64,000 nt of DNA from the NCBI GenBank assembly GCA_003635315.1, contig PYJD01000050.1, forward strand, positions 46,603 through 110,602, in the 5' to 3' direction. The stretch is from Candidatus Poribacteria bacterium (GTDB lineage Bacteria > Poribacteria > WGA-4E > WGA-3G). A program made the position numbers and the translations under genes. Positions 20,559-31,539 of the stretch are shown here, one piece after another (the first letter of the stretch is position 1; every line of letters begins with the position of its first letter). The notes below the pieces were generated by a model. That model worked only from the letters and a program-made list of their open reading frames with translations, made no database searches and was not told where the DNA came from.

Positions 20559-22511
20559 TTGAGACCTAATACCTCACATCAATCAGGAAGCAGAGATGTT
20601 ACCGGACATCATAGTGCAAAAACACAAAAAGCTTCCCGCATAGGTGCAACATGGCGTGCCATCCTAATTGGTACCGTTCTAACCATACCCAACGTCTATT
20701 GGATTTTAGATTCAGCTGGACAAGGGTATCCTACCACCATATCCCTCTATTTTAATGTTATATTCTGCATTTTTATCCTTACGGGGGCAAATTTAGCCTT
20801 AAGACATATTACACCAAGTATTGCCTTTAGCCAAGGTGAGTTGTTAACCATCTATGTTATGCTCGCAATCGCATCATCTCTGGCAGGACACGATGTCCTA
20901 CGCGTATTAATTCCTATGATTCCATACGCTTTTTGGCACGCAACACCTGAAAATGATTGGACACACCTATTCCATCGGTATATTCCTGATTGGATAGCCG
21001 TAAAAGATAAAAGATTTCTAACAGAGTATTACAGAGGTGAAACCTCCTTATATCAATGGGAAATAATTGAAGGATGGATTACAACCACACTTACATGGGG
21101 TGGATTCCTATGTGCCCTTGTCCTCGCTATGGTTTTCATCAATGCTCTTGTTCGAAAACAGTGGACTGAACACGAAAAACTCAGCTATCCAATTATTCAA
21201 CTGCCTCTGGAAATGACGAACTTCGGTAGATCAAATCTCCTGACAAACAAAGTCATGTGGTTAGGTTTCGGTATTGCAGGAACTATTGATATCCTCAATG
21301 GACTACACCATCTATACCCTACCGTCCCCAGTTTAGGGGGTCGTCTATACGATTTACGACCTTTTTTCACACAAAAACCGTGGAGTGCAATTGGATGGAC
21401 GCCTATGGCAGTTTTCCCGTTTGCTGTTGGAATGGCTTTTTTTATCCCATTAGATCTCTCATTTTCATGCTGGTTCTTCTATCTGTTCTGGAAGGTTGAG
21501 AGGATCTTTGGTGATGCATTAGGCATCAGAGGTATGCCGAATTTTCCTTTCACTGATGAACAATCGTTTGGTGCATATATCGGGTTATTTGTGATTGCTA
21601 TAGTAGCAACTCGGAAACACCTTGCCTATGTGATACAACACATCTTTAAACCGAAGCAAACTAACGATGCGGATGAACCAATGTCATATAGGGGAATGTT
21701 GATCTGTCTAATCCTGTGTCTCATCTTTCTTACCATATTCTGCAATGCCGCGGGAATGTCAATTTGGGCAATCTTGATATTCTTCGGAATCTATTATGCC
21801 ATATCTACTGCAGTAACACGTATGCGTGCGGAACTTGGATCACCAGTTCATGACTTACACTTTATCGGTCCGGATGAGATGATGCCGCGGATTTTTGGAA
21901 CCCGTTTTCTCGGTCCTCAAAACCTAACAATGCTGGCATATCTCTTTTGTATCAATCGTGCTTATCGTGGACATCCAATGCCACATATCTTAGAAGGATT
22001 CAAACTTGCTGAACGAACACGGTTCTCTAACCGCTGGCTACTTGTCGCAATGTGCATCGCTGTTGTTATTGGCACTTACGGGTCATTTTGGGCATTCTAC
22101 CATATCTCATACATTGAAGGCGCACGCGATTGGTTCGCTGGTAGACCCTTTAACCGACTCCAAAGTTGGCTTACATCTCCAAGAGCTCCTGATGTCCCAG
22201 CAATTATAGCAATGATCGTCGGATTATTGATAACAGGCTTCTTAATGTTAATGCGTATAAAACTATTTTGGTGGCCCTTTCATCCTGCTGGATTTGCTAT
22301 TTCCAGCAGTTGGTCAATGAATGTGTTCTGGTTCTCAATCTTCGTTAGTTCTGTCATTAAGTGGTTAATTCTAAAACAGGGTGGTATAAATTTGCATCGT
22401 AAACTCATACCATTTTTCCTTGGCTTGATCCTCGGAGAATTTATCATCGGCAGTGGTTGGAGTCTAATTGGAATTACACTAAATAAACCCATGTACCGAT
22501 TCCTGTTTTAA
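20559..22511 (+). CDS. Multi-pass membrane protein, DUF6785/DUF6784-like (TTG start)
   Basis: 650 aa with about 12 hydrophobic segments; EHEKLSYPIIQLPLEMT, RMRAELGSPVHDLHFIGPDEMM, LTMLAYLFCINRAYRGHPMPHILEGFKLAE. Confidence 0.8.
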   Translation: MRPNTSHQSGSRDVTGHHSAKTQKASRIGATWRAILIGTVLTIPNVYWILDSAGQGYPTTISLYFNVIFCIFILTGANLALRHITPSIAFSQGELLTIYVMLAIASSLAGHDVLRVLIPMIPYAFWHATPENDWTHLFHRYIPDWIAVKDKRFLTEYYRGETSLYQWEIIEGWITTTLTWGGFLCALVLAMVFINALVRKQWTEHEKLSYPIIQLPLEMTNFGRSNLLTNKVMWLGFGIAGTIDILNGLHHLYPTVPSLGGRLYDLRPFFTQKPWSAIGWTPMAVFPFAVGMAFFIPLDLSFSCWFFYLFWKVERIFGDALGIRGMPNFPFTDEQSFGAYIGLFVIAIVATRKHLAYVIQHIFKPKQTNDADEPMSYRGMLICLILCLIFLTIFCNAAGMSIWAILIFFGIYYAISTAVTRMRAELGSPVHDLHFIGPDEMMPRIFGTRFLGPQNLTMLAYLFCINRAYRGHPMPHILEGFKLAERTRFSNRWLLVAMCIAVVIGTYGSFWAFYHISYIEGARDWFAGRPFNRLQSWLTSPRAPDVPAIIAMIVGLLITGFLMLMRIKLFWWPFHPAGFAISSSWSMNVFWFSIFVSSVIKWLILKQGGINLHRKLIPFFLGLILGEFIIGSGWSLIGITLNKPMYRFLF

Positions 22512-22574
22512 TGGATTCAACGTATGATACTGTTTATCCTACATTCCGCACTTTAAATTTGCAATTTTTGATAT

Positions 22575-22878
22575 TATAGTGAACAATAAAATTAATACAA
22601 CATTTTCTATTGGCACAACATATGTTCGCATCCCACAACTCTTCTGTAGGAGCAACTCCAGGTCGCGACAAGGAGGACATTTTCTATTGGATCAACATAT
22701 GTTCGCATCCCACAACTCTTCTGTAGGAGCGAACTCCAGGTCGCGACAAAGAGGACATTTTCTATTGACACAACTTATGTTCGCATCCCACAACTCTTCT
22801 GTAGGAGCGAACTCCAGGTCGCGACAAAGAGGACACTCCTACAAGTAAAGTGTCTAATTAAATCTAATGTTTACTATA
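22575..22878. mobile_element. MITE-like element (TIR TATAGTGAAC / GTTTACTATA) carrying three tandem ~78-bp GTAG-REP units
   Basis: Three copies of TTCGCATCCCACAACTCTTCTGTAGGAGC(G)AACTCCAGGTCGCGACAA.GAGGACATTTTCTATTG. Confidence 0.8.
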
Positions 22879-22960
22879 ATTGGACGTCTTTTCTGATGTT
22901 TCAATTGTTAGGATTATTTTGTAATTGTCTCTAACTTATTCAACCAACAAGAAGAATATT

Positions 22961-25129
22961 ATGCTTACAGAAGACTTAACATACCTCAAAAATAGCAATT
23001 CAATTGTCCGCGTAGAGACAAAGCGCATCGCTTCTTATGGTTTAGCGGGGGCATGTAGTGGGTTTTTTGTTGAACCCGATAAGGTTGTCACCAACATCCA
23101 TGGCATAATAAATCGAAAGCCGATTTTAATAAGATCGGTTGACAGAAAAACAACTTGGAAAGTGAAAGGCGTTGTTGCGTTCGACGTCAATAAAGATCTC
23201 GTTATTCTACAAATTACAGGTGAAGGTACACCACTGCCACTCGGCAACAGTGATGTTGTCCAGAAGGGTGACCCTATTACCGTGGTAGGATTTCCATACG
23301 CAAAATATAAGGTTACAAAGGGGTGTGTCCAGAATCAAATAAATAGTGAAGATCGGATTCGATTGAAGGTTAATATATCTTATGGAAACAGTGGGAGTCC
23401 TGTACTAAACGAAAAAAGACAAGTGATAGGAATTGTCAATTCTTATTCAGACAATTCTTACAGTAGGGCTATACCATCAAATCTGCTCAAGACACTACTT
23501 AATCAGTTGGGACCAGCACAACCTTTAAGAACGTGGCACAAGCGAAAAATTATCCGTTCCTATACAAAATACTATCAAGGTGGACAGAACAGTAGGAAGA
23601 AACGTTATCGTAAGGCAATATTTGACTATGATAAAGCACTCAAACTAAATCCCATGCTTATTGATGTCTACGAAGATAGAGGTATAGCAAAGGCTGAACT
23701 CGGTGATTATGATGGTGCAATCGCAGATTTTGATTACGCTATAAAAATAAATCCCAAGGACACAAGTGCATATAACAATCGGGGAAATGCAAAATGTGAA
23801 CTCAATGATCTGAATGGGGCAATTGATGACTATGATCACGCTATCCGACTTGATCCAGAAGATGTTCACGCATACAATAATCGAGGTACCACAAAGGCTA
23901 AACTCGGTGACTATGATGGAGAAATAGCTGACTATGAAAAAGCTATAACACTCAATCCTAATTATGCAACCTCATTCTACAATAGAGGTAATGCAAAGGC
24001 GGATCAAGGCAATTATGAAGAAGCAATTGCAGATTATGACAATGCCATAAAAATAAAACCTAAGAAGACTCGTTTTTACAATCGTAGAGGGGTTGCAAAG
24101 TCTAAAATCGGAGATATTGAAGGGGCAATAGCAGATTATGATAAAATCATTAAACTAAAACCGAAGGATACTGGTGCTTACAATAATCGGGGACTCGCAA
24201 AGGCTAAACTCGGAGACAAAAAAGGTGCAATAACTGACTATGACAAAGCCATAAAAATAAAACCACGGGAGGCAGGTTCTTACAATAATCGTGGTATTGC
24301 AAAGGTGGATCTTAGAAATTATAAAGAGGCTATAGACGATTATGACAAAGCCGTAAAAATAAAACCAAAGGAGGCAGGCTATTATAATAACCGGGGTGTC
24401 GCGAAGTCATGGCTCGGTGATGTTCAAGGGGCAATTGACGATTACGAGAAAGCTATAAAACTAAGACCTAAGTACACTTCATCATACATAAATCGTGTTG
24501 TGTTACGCCGCAATCTCGGAAGCACAGAAGCCACCAAAGGAAATGTAGATAAAGCAGAAAACCTGTTTCAAGCAGCAATTGAAGACTGTACTTCTGCTAT
24601 CAAAATTGAACCTGAGAATGTTGAAAACTACTACAGCAGAGGGAATGTCCAATCCCAGATGGGTACTCTCAAAGAAAAACAAGGTAATACAACAGATGCA
24701 CAGCAACTATTTGAGAAGTCAATTGATGACTATTCACATATCATCAAACGAGACCCAGAGCATAGTAGTGCCTATAACAATCGTGCCTGGGTGAAGCATT
24801 TATTAGGAAAATCTAACGCCGCAGCAGGAAATACAGAAGCATCGCAGACGATATATCACACAGCGATTACTGACAGCGACGAAGCCATAAAACTCGACCC
24901 TGAGGAGTCTGCTTTCTATCACACCCGCGGCACTGTGAAAGCAGCTATGGGAAATACTATTGAAGCGATTAAAGATTTTGATATTACCATCGAGTATAAC
25001 CCTCAAGATGCCAAAGCCTACTTCGACCGGGCACTTGCAAATGTAGAACTTGGAAAACAGGATGCAGCAAACGCTGACTTTGAGAAGGCGAAGGAATTAG
25101 ACCCAGACGTTGAAAAAAGCAGACTATAA
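22961..25129 (+). CDS. Trypsin-like serine protease (S1C-like) fused to about 12 TPR repeats (ORF track start 22925; first ATG at 22961)
   Basis: Triad-like H in VVTNIHGII, D in FDVNKDLVIL, S in YGNSGSPV; then repeated AYNNRGxAKxxLGDxxGAIxDYDKAIKIxP TPRs. Confidence 0.9.
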   Translation: MLTEDLTYLKNSNSIVRVETKRIASYGLAGACSGFFVEPDKVVTNIHGIINRKPILIRSVDRKTTWKVKGVVAFDVNKDLVILQITGEGTPLPLGNSDVVQKGDPITVVGFPYAKYKVTKGCVQNQINSEDRIRLKVNISYGNSGSPVLNEKRQVIGIVNSYSDNSYSRAIPSNLLKTLLNQLGPAQPLRTWHKRKIIRSYTKYYQGGQNSRKKRYRKAIFDYDKALKLNPMLIDVYEDRGIAKAELGDYDGAIADFDYAIKINPKDTSAYNNRGNAKCELNDLNGAIDDYDHAIRLDPEDVHAYNNRGTTKAKLGDYDGEIADYEKAITLNPNYATSFYNRGNAKADQGNYEEAIADYDNAIKIKPKKTRFYNRRGVAKSKIGDIEGAIADYDKIIKLKPKDTGAYNNRGLAKAKLGDKKGAITDYDKAIKIKPREAGSYNNRGIAKVDLRNYKEAIDDYDKAVKIKPKEAGYYNNRGVAKSWLGDVQGAIDDYEKAIKLRPKYTSSYINRVVLRRNLGSTEATKGNVDKAENLFQAAIEDCTSAIKIEPENVENYYSRGNVQSQMGTLKEKQGNTTDAQQLFEKSIDDYSHIIKRDPEHSSAYNNRAWVKHLLGKSNAAAGNTEASQTIYHTAITDSDEAIKLDPEESAFYHTRGTVKAAMGNTIEAIKDFDITIEYNPQDAKAYFDRALANVELGKQDAANADFEKAKELDPDVEKSRL

Positions 25130-25193
25130 ATGAGATTGTACATACAGAAAATGTGTCTATTTCGTATCAACGTTCAACATATATCGGTAAAAT

Positions 25194-26627
25194 ATGAATA
25201 AATCTAATCAAGAATATATCCAAATTCCTGATCCAATTTTAGCAAAAATTATTAAATGGAAACTCGAATTGGGATTGGAGGTAGATAAACCTATACCAAT
25301 TCAGAACCTGACAAGTATAGATATACTGAATGCAGAATGCCTTCTTATTAAAGATCTATCAGGAATAGAACATTTGACTCAGTTGAAGCAGTTAAATCTA
25401 TATAGTAATCATAAAATTCAGAATATCAAACCTTTAGCGAAATTGAAACAATTGAGGCACTTGACACTTAGTGAGAATAAAATCAAGGACATAACGCCAC
25501 TCTCAGGTTTAACACAACTGAAGCTCCTATGGTTAGATCACAACGAAATCAGTGATTTCACGCCAATCGAAAAAATGACGCAATTAAAGACTTTATGGCT
25601 CGGTGGAAATCCTATACAAGATTTATCACACATTTATAGTTTACTCAAGCGATTCCCATTACTGATTTCATTGTCAATGAATCGACTTCAGATTAGCAGT
25701 GTTGAACCTTTAGCTGAATTCAAAAAACTCACTAACTTAGTGATTGCAAAAAACCGAATCTGTGACATCACTACCCTTGCAGAATTGAGACAACTGAAGC
25801 ATCTATACCTATCAGAAAACCGAGTAAGTGACATCAAACCCCTCGCCAATTTATCCAATCTTGAATCTCTAATGCTCGGTAACAATGAAGTTAATGATAT
25901 ATCACCATTAAAAGGATTAACAAAGTGCTGGGATTTAAGTATTATGAACAATCAGGTAAGTGATATCACACCACTTGCAGAATTGAAACAGCTTACACAT
26001 TTAAACCTTGGTAAGAACTATATTAAAGACATCACTCCACTCTCTAATCTGTCTCAACTTACCCGTTTAACGCTTGTAAACAATCAAATCAACGACATCA
26101 AACCACTCGCAAAATGTTCACAACTTACACACTTATTTCTTGATAACAATCAGATCAAGGACATTTCACCACTAAAAGTTTTAACACTTCTCAATGAGTT
26201 ACGAGTTAAAGGTTTACATATCACGGACATCTCAATATTGCATAACTTCTCAAAGCTAAAAATCTTGTCTCTTGACTACAATCCTATTATTGACATCACC
26301 CCCCTATTTGAGTTAACGGAACTTTGGAATCTATTTCTCAATGGCATAGAGGTTAACGACCTGAGTCAACTATCAGAATTTACACAACTCACTAAGTTAA
26401 GTATTGAAGGGTGTAATATCAGTGACATAACACCTCTTACCAGTTTGGTAAAGCTGAGAGAATTACGCATTGCAGACAACAACATCAAAGATGTAAACAT
26501 TATTCAGAACTTGCCGCGTTTGACCTCCTTGTCTATCAAGGGGAACCCAATTCAGGATATGACACCAATTCACAAACTCAGTAAACAGAATCAGCATTTT
26601 AAACTGGACATTGATATACAGGATTAA
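25194..26627 (+). CDS. Leucine-rich repeat protein (internalin/SDS22-like), no obvious signal peptide
   Basis: Repeats of L..L..L.L..N.I.DITPLA.L. Confidence 0.9.
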   Translation: MNKSNQEYIQIPDPILAKIIKWKLELGLEVDKPIPIQNLTSIDILNAECLLIKDLSGIEHLTQLKQLNLYSNHKIQNIKPLAKLKQLRHLTLSENKIKDITPLSGLTQLKLLWLDHNEISDFTPIEKMTQLKTLWLGGNPIQDLSHIYSLLKRFPLLISLSMNRLQISSVEPLAEFKKLTNLVIAKNRICDITTLAELRQLKHLYLSENRVSDIKPLANLSNLESLMLGNNEVNDISPLKGLTKCWDLSIMNNQVSDITPLAELKQLTHLNLGKNYIKDITPLSNLSQLTRLTLVNNQINDIKPLAKCSQLTHLFLDNNQIKDISPLKVLTLLNELRVKGLHITDISILHNFSKLKILSLDYNPIIDITPLFELTELWNLFLNGIEVNDLSQLSEFTQLTKLSIEGCNISDITPLTSLVKLRELRIADNNIKDVNIIQNLPRLTSLSIKGNPIQDMTPIHKLSKQNQHFKLDIDIQD

Positions 26628-26852
26628 CTCATTTTGTGTGGCATTAAAACCATTTCAGCTGTTATTTTATAGTAATACCATTTCTAAGAAATATTATGAC
26701 ATATCAACACTATCCACCCAACCCGGTAGGAGCGGTTTGCAACCACTCCATAGGTGTCAATTTAGCACCTTTCCAAACATGGTAGGTTCGGTTTGGAACC
26801 GAACAATAGGTGTCAACTTAGTGGTTTATAGTTGTCTGATATTGACGTCTTT

Positions 26853-27079
26853 AGTCCCATAGGGACGGAATGTTTATAGCAAAGGTGATACCCCTATATT
26901 GAGTCCCATAGGGACGGAATGTTTATAGCAAGCCATTATCCTGACCTATCTTTAGTCCCATAGGGACGGAATGTTTATAGCAAAGGTGATACCCCTATAT
27001 TGAGTCCCGTAGGGACGGAATGTTTATAGCAAGCCATTATCCTGACCTATCTTTAGTCCCGTAGGGACGGAATGTTTAT
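26853..27079. repeat. Array of five GTCCC[A/G]TAGGGAC GGAATGTTTATAG hairpin units; 49/52-bp alternating period (101-bp dimer)
   Basis: Units begin at 26853, 26902, 26954, 27003, 27055; intervening segments AAGGTGATACCCCTATATTG x2 and GCCATTATCCTGACCTATCTTT x2; an inverted unit lies at 27176-27202. Confidence 0.92.
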
Positions 27080-27106
27080 AATTGGGTTGTGGTATACACA
27101 TTCCGT

Positions 27107-27345
27107 TCCCGACGAATTCCAAATGCGGATTCGGCGTTGATTCACGGAACTCAAAAGGTTGTATTGACATTTTCTCTATAAACATTTTGTCCCTACAGGA
27201 CTGAGGAGACTTTCTGCATTTGAAAATTCCTTAAGTTGACACCTATGGGGTTGAGGAACGAAACCCACCGAATGCCATACGCGCATTCGGTGTTGATTTG
27301 GACGAATTCCATACGCGGATTCGGCGTTGATTTGGACATGAGACG
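27107..27345. repeat. Cluster of CGAATTCCATACGCGGATTCGGCGTTGATTTGGA modules, incl. two in tandem (about 27274-27338)
   Basis: GACGAATTCCAAATGCGGATTCGGCGTTGATT; CGAATGCCATACGCGCATTCGGTGTTGATTTGGACGAATTCCATACGCGGATTCGGCGTTGATTTGGAC. Confidence 0.8.
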
Positions 27346-27442
27346 CTTATATATACAGGAAATGTTTGTTTTCCCTACGATTTAACCCGCAGCATGCTGC
27401 ATTAATTGCTACCTTAGGTTAGAAAATAAAAGAAATTAACAC

Positions 27443-29489
27443 ATGAAAACCAAAAATCTGCTTTTTATTTTATTTCCATTATTAGTAGTAATACTCCCAA
27501 ACGGATTTTGCCAAAACAACACAGATAGGTCTACCCGAAGGTGCAATCGCACGCCTCGGAAAAGGCGGAATTACTGTAATGAAATTCTCACCAGATGGCA
27601 CACGTCTGGCTGTAGGTACATCAATTGGCGTATGGCTATACGATGTGAAAACAGGTAATGCAAATGCATTAATCCCTAAAATAACAAGACAAGTAGATAA
27701 GAAAATCAAGAATATATCTGGTGAACATCATTGGATGGCAAATTCAGTCTCTTCTGTGAACTGTATAGCATTTTCTCCAGATAATCGCATGTTGGCAGTA
27801 GGAGAAATAGATAACTTTTTGGTTCAATTATGGGATCTTGAGACTCGAATGGAGAAATTAACACTACCATCAACCAATCCACACAATACAGGTTACGCTA
27901 TAGTATTTTCTAAGGACAGTAAAACCTTAATTACACCACATTACTTTGGAGACATTATCCATTGGGAAGTCTCAACAGGTAACATAAGCTCTTTCAAGAA
28001 TACTACCTTATCTCATTCTTCTAATAGATTAGCATTTACTGAAGATAGTAAAACCTTTGTCAGCGGGGACCCACAGGATGGAAAAATCCGATTATGGGAT
28101 GCATATACAGGTCGACAACTTACTCTTTTTAAAGCGAAAACTCCGTTTTCCGGTATCTCACAACATGAACCCAAACCAAAAAAAGGGGTGAATGTGCTTG
28201 CTCTGTCAACTGATAGTAAAACAGTTGCAAGCACTCATGATGACAATACTGTCCGTTTATGGGATATCGCATCCAGCACTGAAACAGTTACGTTTTCTGG
28301 ACATACAGAACGAGTTAACTCAATTGTGTTCTCGCCAGACAATAAAGTGCTTGTAAGTTGCAGTAATGATGAGACGATCATTTTTTGGGATGTGGATAAA
28401 GAACAGAAAATTACAACACTTACCGGACATGATGGTAGTGTTCAAGCGGTTACGTTTTCACCGAATGGAGAAATCATTGCCAGTGGCAGTACGGATGGTA
28501 CTATTCGATTTTGGGATGTGAAAACAAAACAGGAGAAGTCAATCTTTGCATCTGGACATACGACAGGTATTATATCGTTGTCATTTACTGAGGATGATGA
28601 ATTATTGACTACTGTTGCTGAAAATGGATCAGTTGAAATATGGGAGTTAAAGACCAGAACGTTACTACCAAAACCATCAATCGAATATCACGATAAAACA
28701 TTAGCAGCGGCATTATCACTGGATGCCAGAATATTCGTCAGCCACGGTGCCGATACGACTGTACGTTCAGATGGAGGAGGTACCAGGATATACGGGTCAC
28801 CAAAGCGTGAAACGCGAATATACGTCCTTCCAACAGGTGTTGAACTTCTGTCACTTCAAGAAAATGCTGGATCTTATGCATTCTCTCCTGATAATAAATT
28901 ACTTGCAAGCTATATTGATGATGCTCCTAATCCAATAGGTATTCGGACCTTGGAAACAGCCACATGGAAGGAATTATTTTTTATTAGTGATATTAACCCG
29001 TATGATGCTTATTTGCTTTTCTCACCTAACAGCATGCTACTTGCCTCCCACGGCATTCATACCAAAACAAGGGTGTGGGATGTTACAACACAGACAGAAA
29101 TCACTCCACCAGAAATCAAGGGAACATCTGGTTTGGCATTTTCCCCCGATAGCACAACCATTGCCATCGGTGATCTTGAAGGTATCGTTTTATGGAACGT
29201 AACACCCACAGGTATTCAAAAACGTGGTAGAATTAATGATAAATATAGAGGTTTTCATAATTTCTTGATATTCTCACCCGATGGAAGAATCCTACTTGAT
29301 GCGAAAGAATCTGAATTCAGGATATTGGATACAAACGGTAAAGACTTTGGAACTCTATCTGGACATACGGAGACAATAACGACTTTGGTGTTTTCACATG
29401 ATGGCAAGACGCTTGCAAGTGGCTCTAAAGACGGCACAATCCTTCTGTGGGACTGGGAGAAAATCATCACGAAAAGAAAATCAAGGTAA
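27443..29489 (+). pseudogene. Secreted WD40-repeat protein with an apparent frameshift after the signal peptide (body ORF 27579-29489)
   Basis: MKTKNLLFILFPLLVVILPNGFCQNNTD encoded in frame from 27443; GLPEGAIARLGKGGITVMKFSPDGTRLAVG continues +1 from 27528; paralog at 29497 is uninterrupted over the same segment. Confidence 0.7.
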
Positions 29490-29496
29490 TTAACCA

Positions 29497-31539
29497 ATGC
29501 AAATGAAACACCTATTATTCATCACTTCGTTGTGTATTGCTGCGGCGTTTTCAACCAGCCTCGCACAAGACAACACACAAGATGGCTTACCTGAAGGTGC
29601 AATCGCACGTCTTGGAAAAGGCGGTATCAACATCATGCAATTTTCACCGGATGGCACGCGCCTTGCCGTAGGAACAGATATCGGCGTATGGCTATACGAT
29701 CTACCCGATGGAAAAGAGACCGCACTATTCACAGAACGAACCGGACAAGTAAATACGTTAGAGTTCTCTCAAGATGGGAAAACCCTCGCAAGTGGCGGAT
29801 TTAACAGTCCCGATATTCACCTGTGGGATCTGAATACAAATAACAGACACACCAGTTTCAGTTCAAAAGGATCACTTGTCACAATCGCATTCTCCCAAAA
29901 TAACACAACGCTCACCAGTCTTGACTTTATGAATATTATCCGTTGGAATGTGCACACCGGCAAGAAAATGTCAGAATCTCCTCTTTGGGATGGGGACATC
30001 AGCAGCAACGTCCGTACTACAGAATCTTATGAGACTGCGGTCCTATCTCAAGACGGTAGCAGTCTTGCCACAGGAACTCGTGAAGGGAGAATCCGCCTAT
30101 GGGATACAGCAACCGCTATGCGACACAAAGACCTTAAAGGGCATGCAGTAGATAGTCTATCAGAAAAAGTGGATAGGAGTATTCTGGCATTGTCGTTTTC
30201 GCCAGATGGAAAAATCATCGCAAGTGGCTGTATAGACAACACAGTGCAGCTGTGGGACACAGAGAAAAGTATCAAACTCACAACACTTTTAGGTCATAAA
30301 GGGTGGGTTACTGCCCTCGCATTCTCAGCAGATGGAAAAATGCTTGCCAGTGGTGATGCTAATAAAGCCATAAAACTTTGGGATGTAGATACACATAAAG
30401 AACGCGCCACCCTTTTAGGACATAAAAACACAATCAACGTTTTAGCATTTGCTCCTAAGGGAACATCACCCTATAGGGGATGCCTTGCAAGTGCCAGCTC
30501 CGATGGCACAATACGATTCTGGGACCAACACAATGGAAAAGAACTCCTTACCTTTACAAGCGGACATACAGAATCCGTGAAATCCGTTGCATTTTCTGAA
30601 GATGGAAAAAAACTTACAACGGTTGCCTTTAACGGTATTCTTGATGTATGGAATCTAAAAGCGATGCATGAATTCGTCACCTTTACCGATGCTCACTGTG
30701 ACGCTACTGCTGGTGCAGCAATTTCATCAGATGCATCCTTATTTGCAAGAAAAGGTGGAAAAGGTTTTATTGCGTTCAGGACACACGATCAGGGCAAAAG
30801 CACTTTCATTGGGACCACCCCTCTTCAATTATGGAAAATCACCACTGGTGAAGAAATATCTGGTCCCTGGCAGTATACTCAATACACGAATGCACTCACA
30901 TTCTCACCCCATAACAATATTTTCGTTGCCAGCATTGGTAATCGAAGTGGAAGTATTATTGGGTGGCATAAAGACACAGGTGTAGAATTATTCCGCTTCA
31001 ACACAGGATCACCACACTCAGTGAAATTAACCTTCTCACCTAATGGAAAACTTCTTGCTACTAACGGGATACACGTGAAAACTCATGTATGGGATATTAC
31101 GATACCTCGCGAACTCACGCCACCTAACATGAAGAAGCATCGTGCATTGGCATTCTCACCCGACAATACTATTCTTGCACTCACCATCGGTAAAGAGATC
31201 GTTTTATACAACATAACATCTACAGGTATCCAAGAACAGGATAGAATTATTCATAAGAATCTGGGTTATAGCGAGTTATTGATATTTTCTCCTGATGGTA
31301 AAATCCTACTAAACACGCAAATGCAACTATCTGATGACGCGCAAGCAATGGGTTATGTAATTAAGTTATGGGATACAAACGGCAATGACTTGCAAACCCT
31401 CACTGGACATACGAACAATATCACTACCTTGGTATTTTCTCCTGATGGTAAAACACTTGCCAGTAGCAGCGGCGATGGTACGGTGCTGCTATGGGATTGG
31501 GTAAAGGTTACAGTAAAGAGTAAGACAGAACAGAATTGA
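29497..31539 (+). CDS. Secreted WD40-repeat beta-propeller protein (tandem paralog)
   Basis: Signal peptide MQMKHLLFITSLCIAAAFSTSLAQ; multiple FSPDGKxLASGxxDxTIxLWD blades. Confidence 0.92.
   Translation: MQMKHLLFITSLCIAAAFSTSLAQDNTQDGLPEGAIARLGKGGINIMQFSPDGTRLAVGTDIGVWLYDLPDGKETALFTERTGQVNTLEFSQDGKTLASGGFNSPDIHLWDLNTNNRHTSFSSKGSLVTIAFSQNNTTLTSLDFMNIIRWNVHTGKKMSESPLWDGDISSNVRTTESYETAVLSQDGSSLATGTREGRIRLWDTATAMRHKDLKGHAVDSLSEKVDRSILALSFSPDGKIIASGCIDNTVQLWDTEKSIKLTTLLGHKGWVTALAFSADGKMLASGDANKAIKLWDVDTHKERATLLGHKNTINVLAFAPKGTSPYRGCLASASSDGTIRFWDQHNGKELLTFTSGHTESVKSVAFSEDGKKLTTVAFNGILDVWNLKAMHEFVTFTDAHCDATAGAAISSDASLFARKGGKGFIAFRTHDQGKSTFIGTTPLQLWKITTGEEISGPWQYTQYTNALTFSPHNNIFVASIGNRSGSIIGWHKDTGVELFRFNTGSPHSVKLTFSPNGKLLATNGIHVKTHVWDITIPRELTPPNMKKHRALAFSPDNTILALTIGKEIVLYNITSTGIQEQDRIIHKNLGYSELLIFSPDGKILLNTQMQLSDDAQAMGYVIKLWDTNGNDLQTLTGHTNNITTLVFSPDGKTLASSSGDGTVLLWDWVKVTVKSKTEQN

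Noticed and set aside
22579-22848. 89-aa ORF with repeated FASHNSSVGANSRSRQRGH
   Set aside because: Translation of tandem REP units, no homology or RBS support
26853-27079. CRISPR array
   Set aside because: Regular hairpin repeats, but 'spacers' repeat within the array and are shared with a second locus, and no cas genes are present
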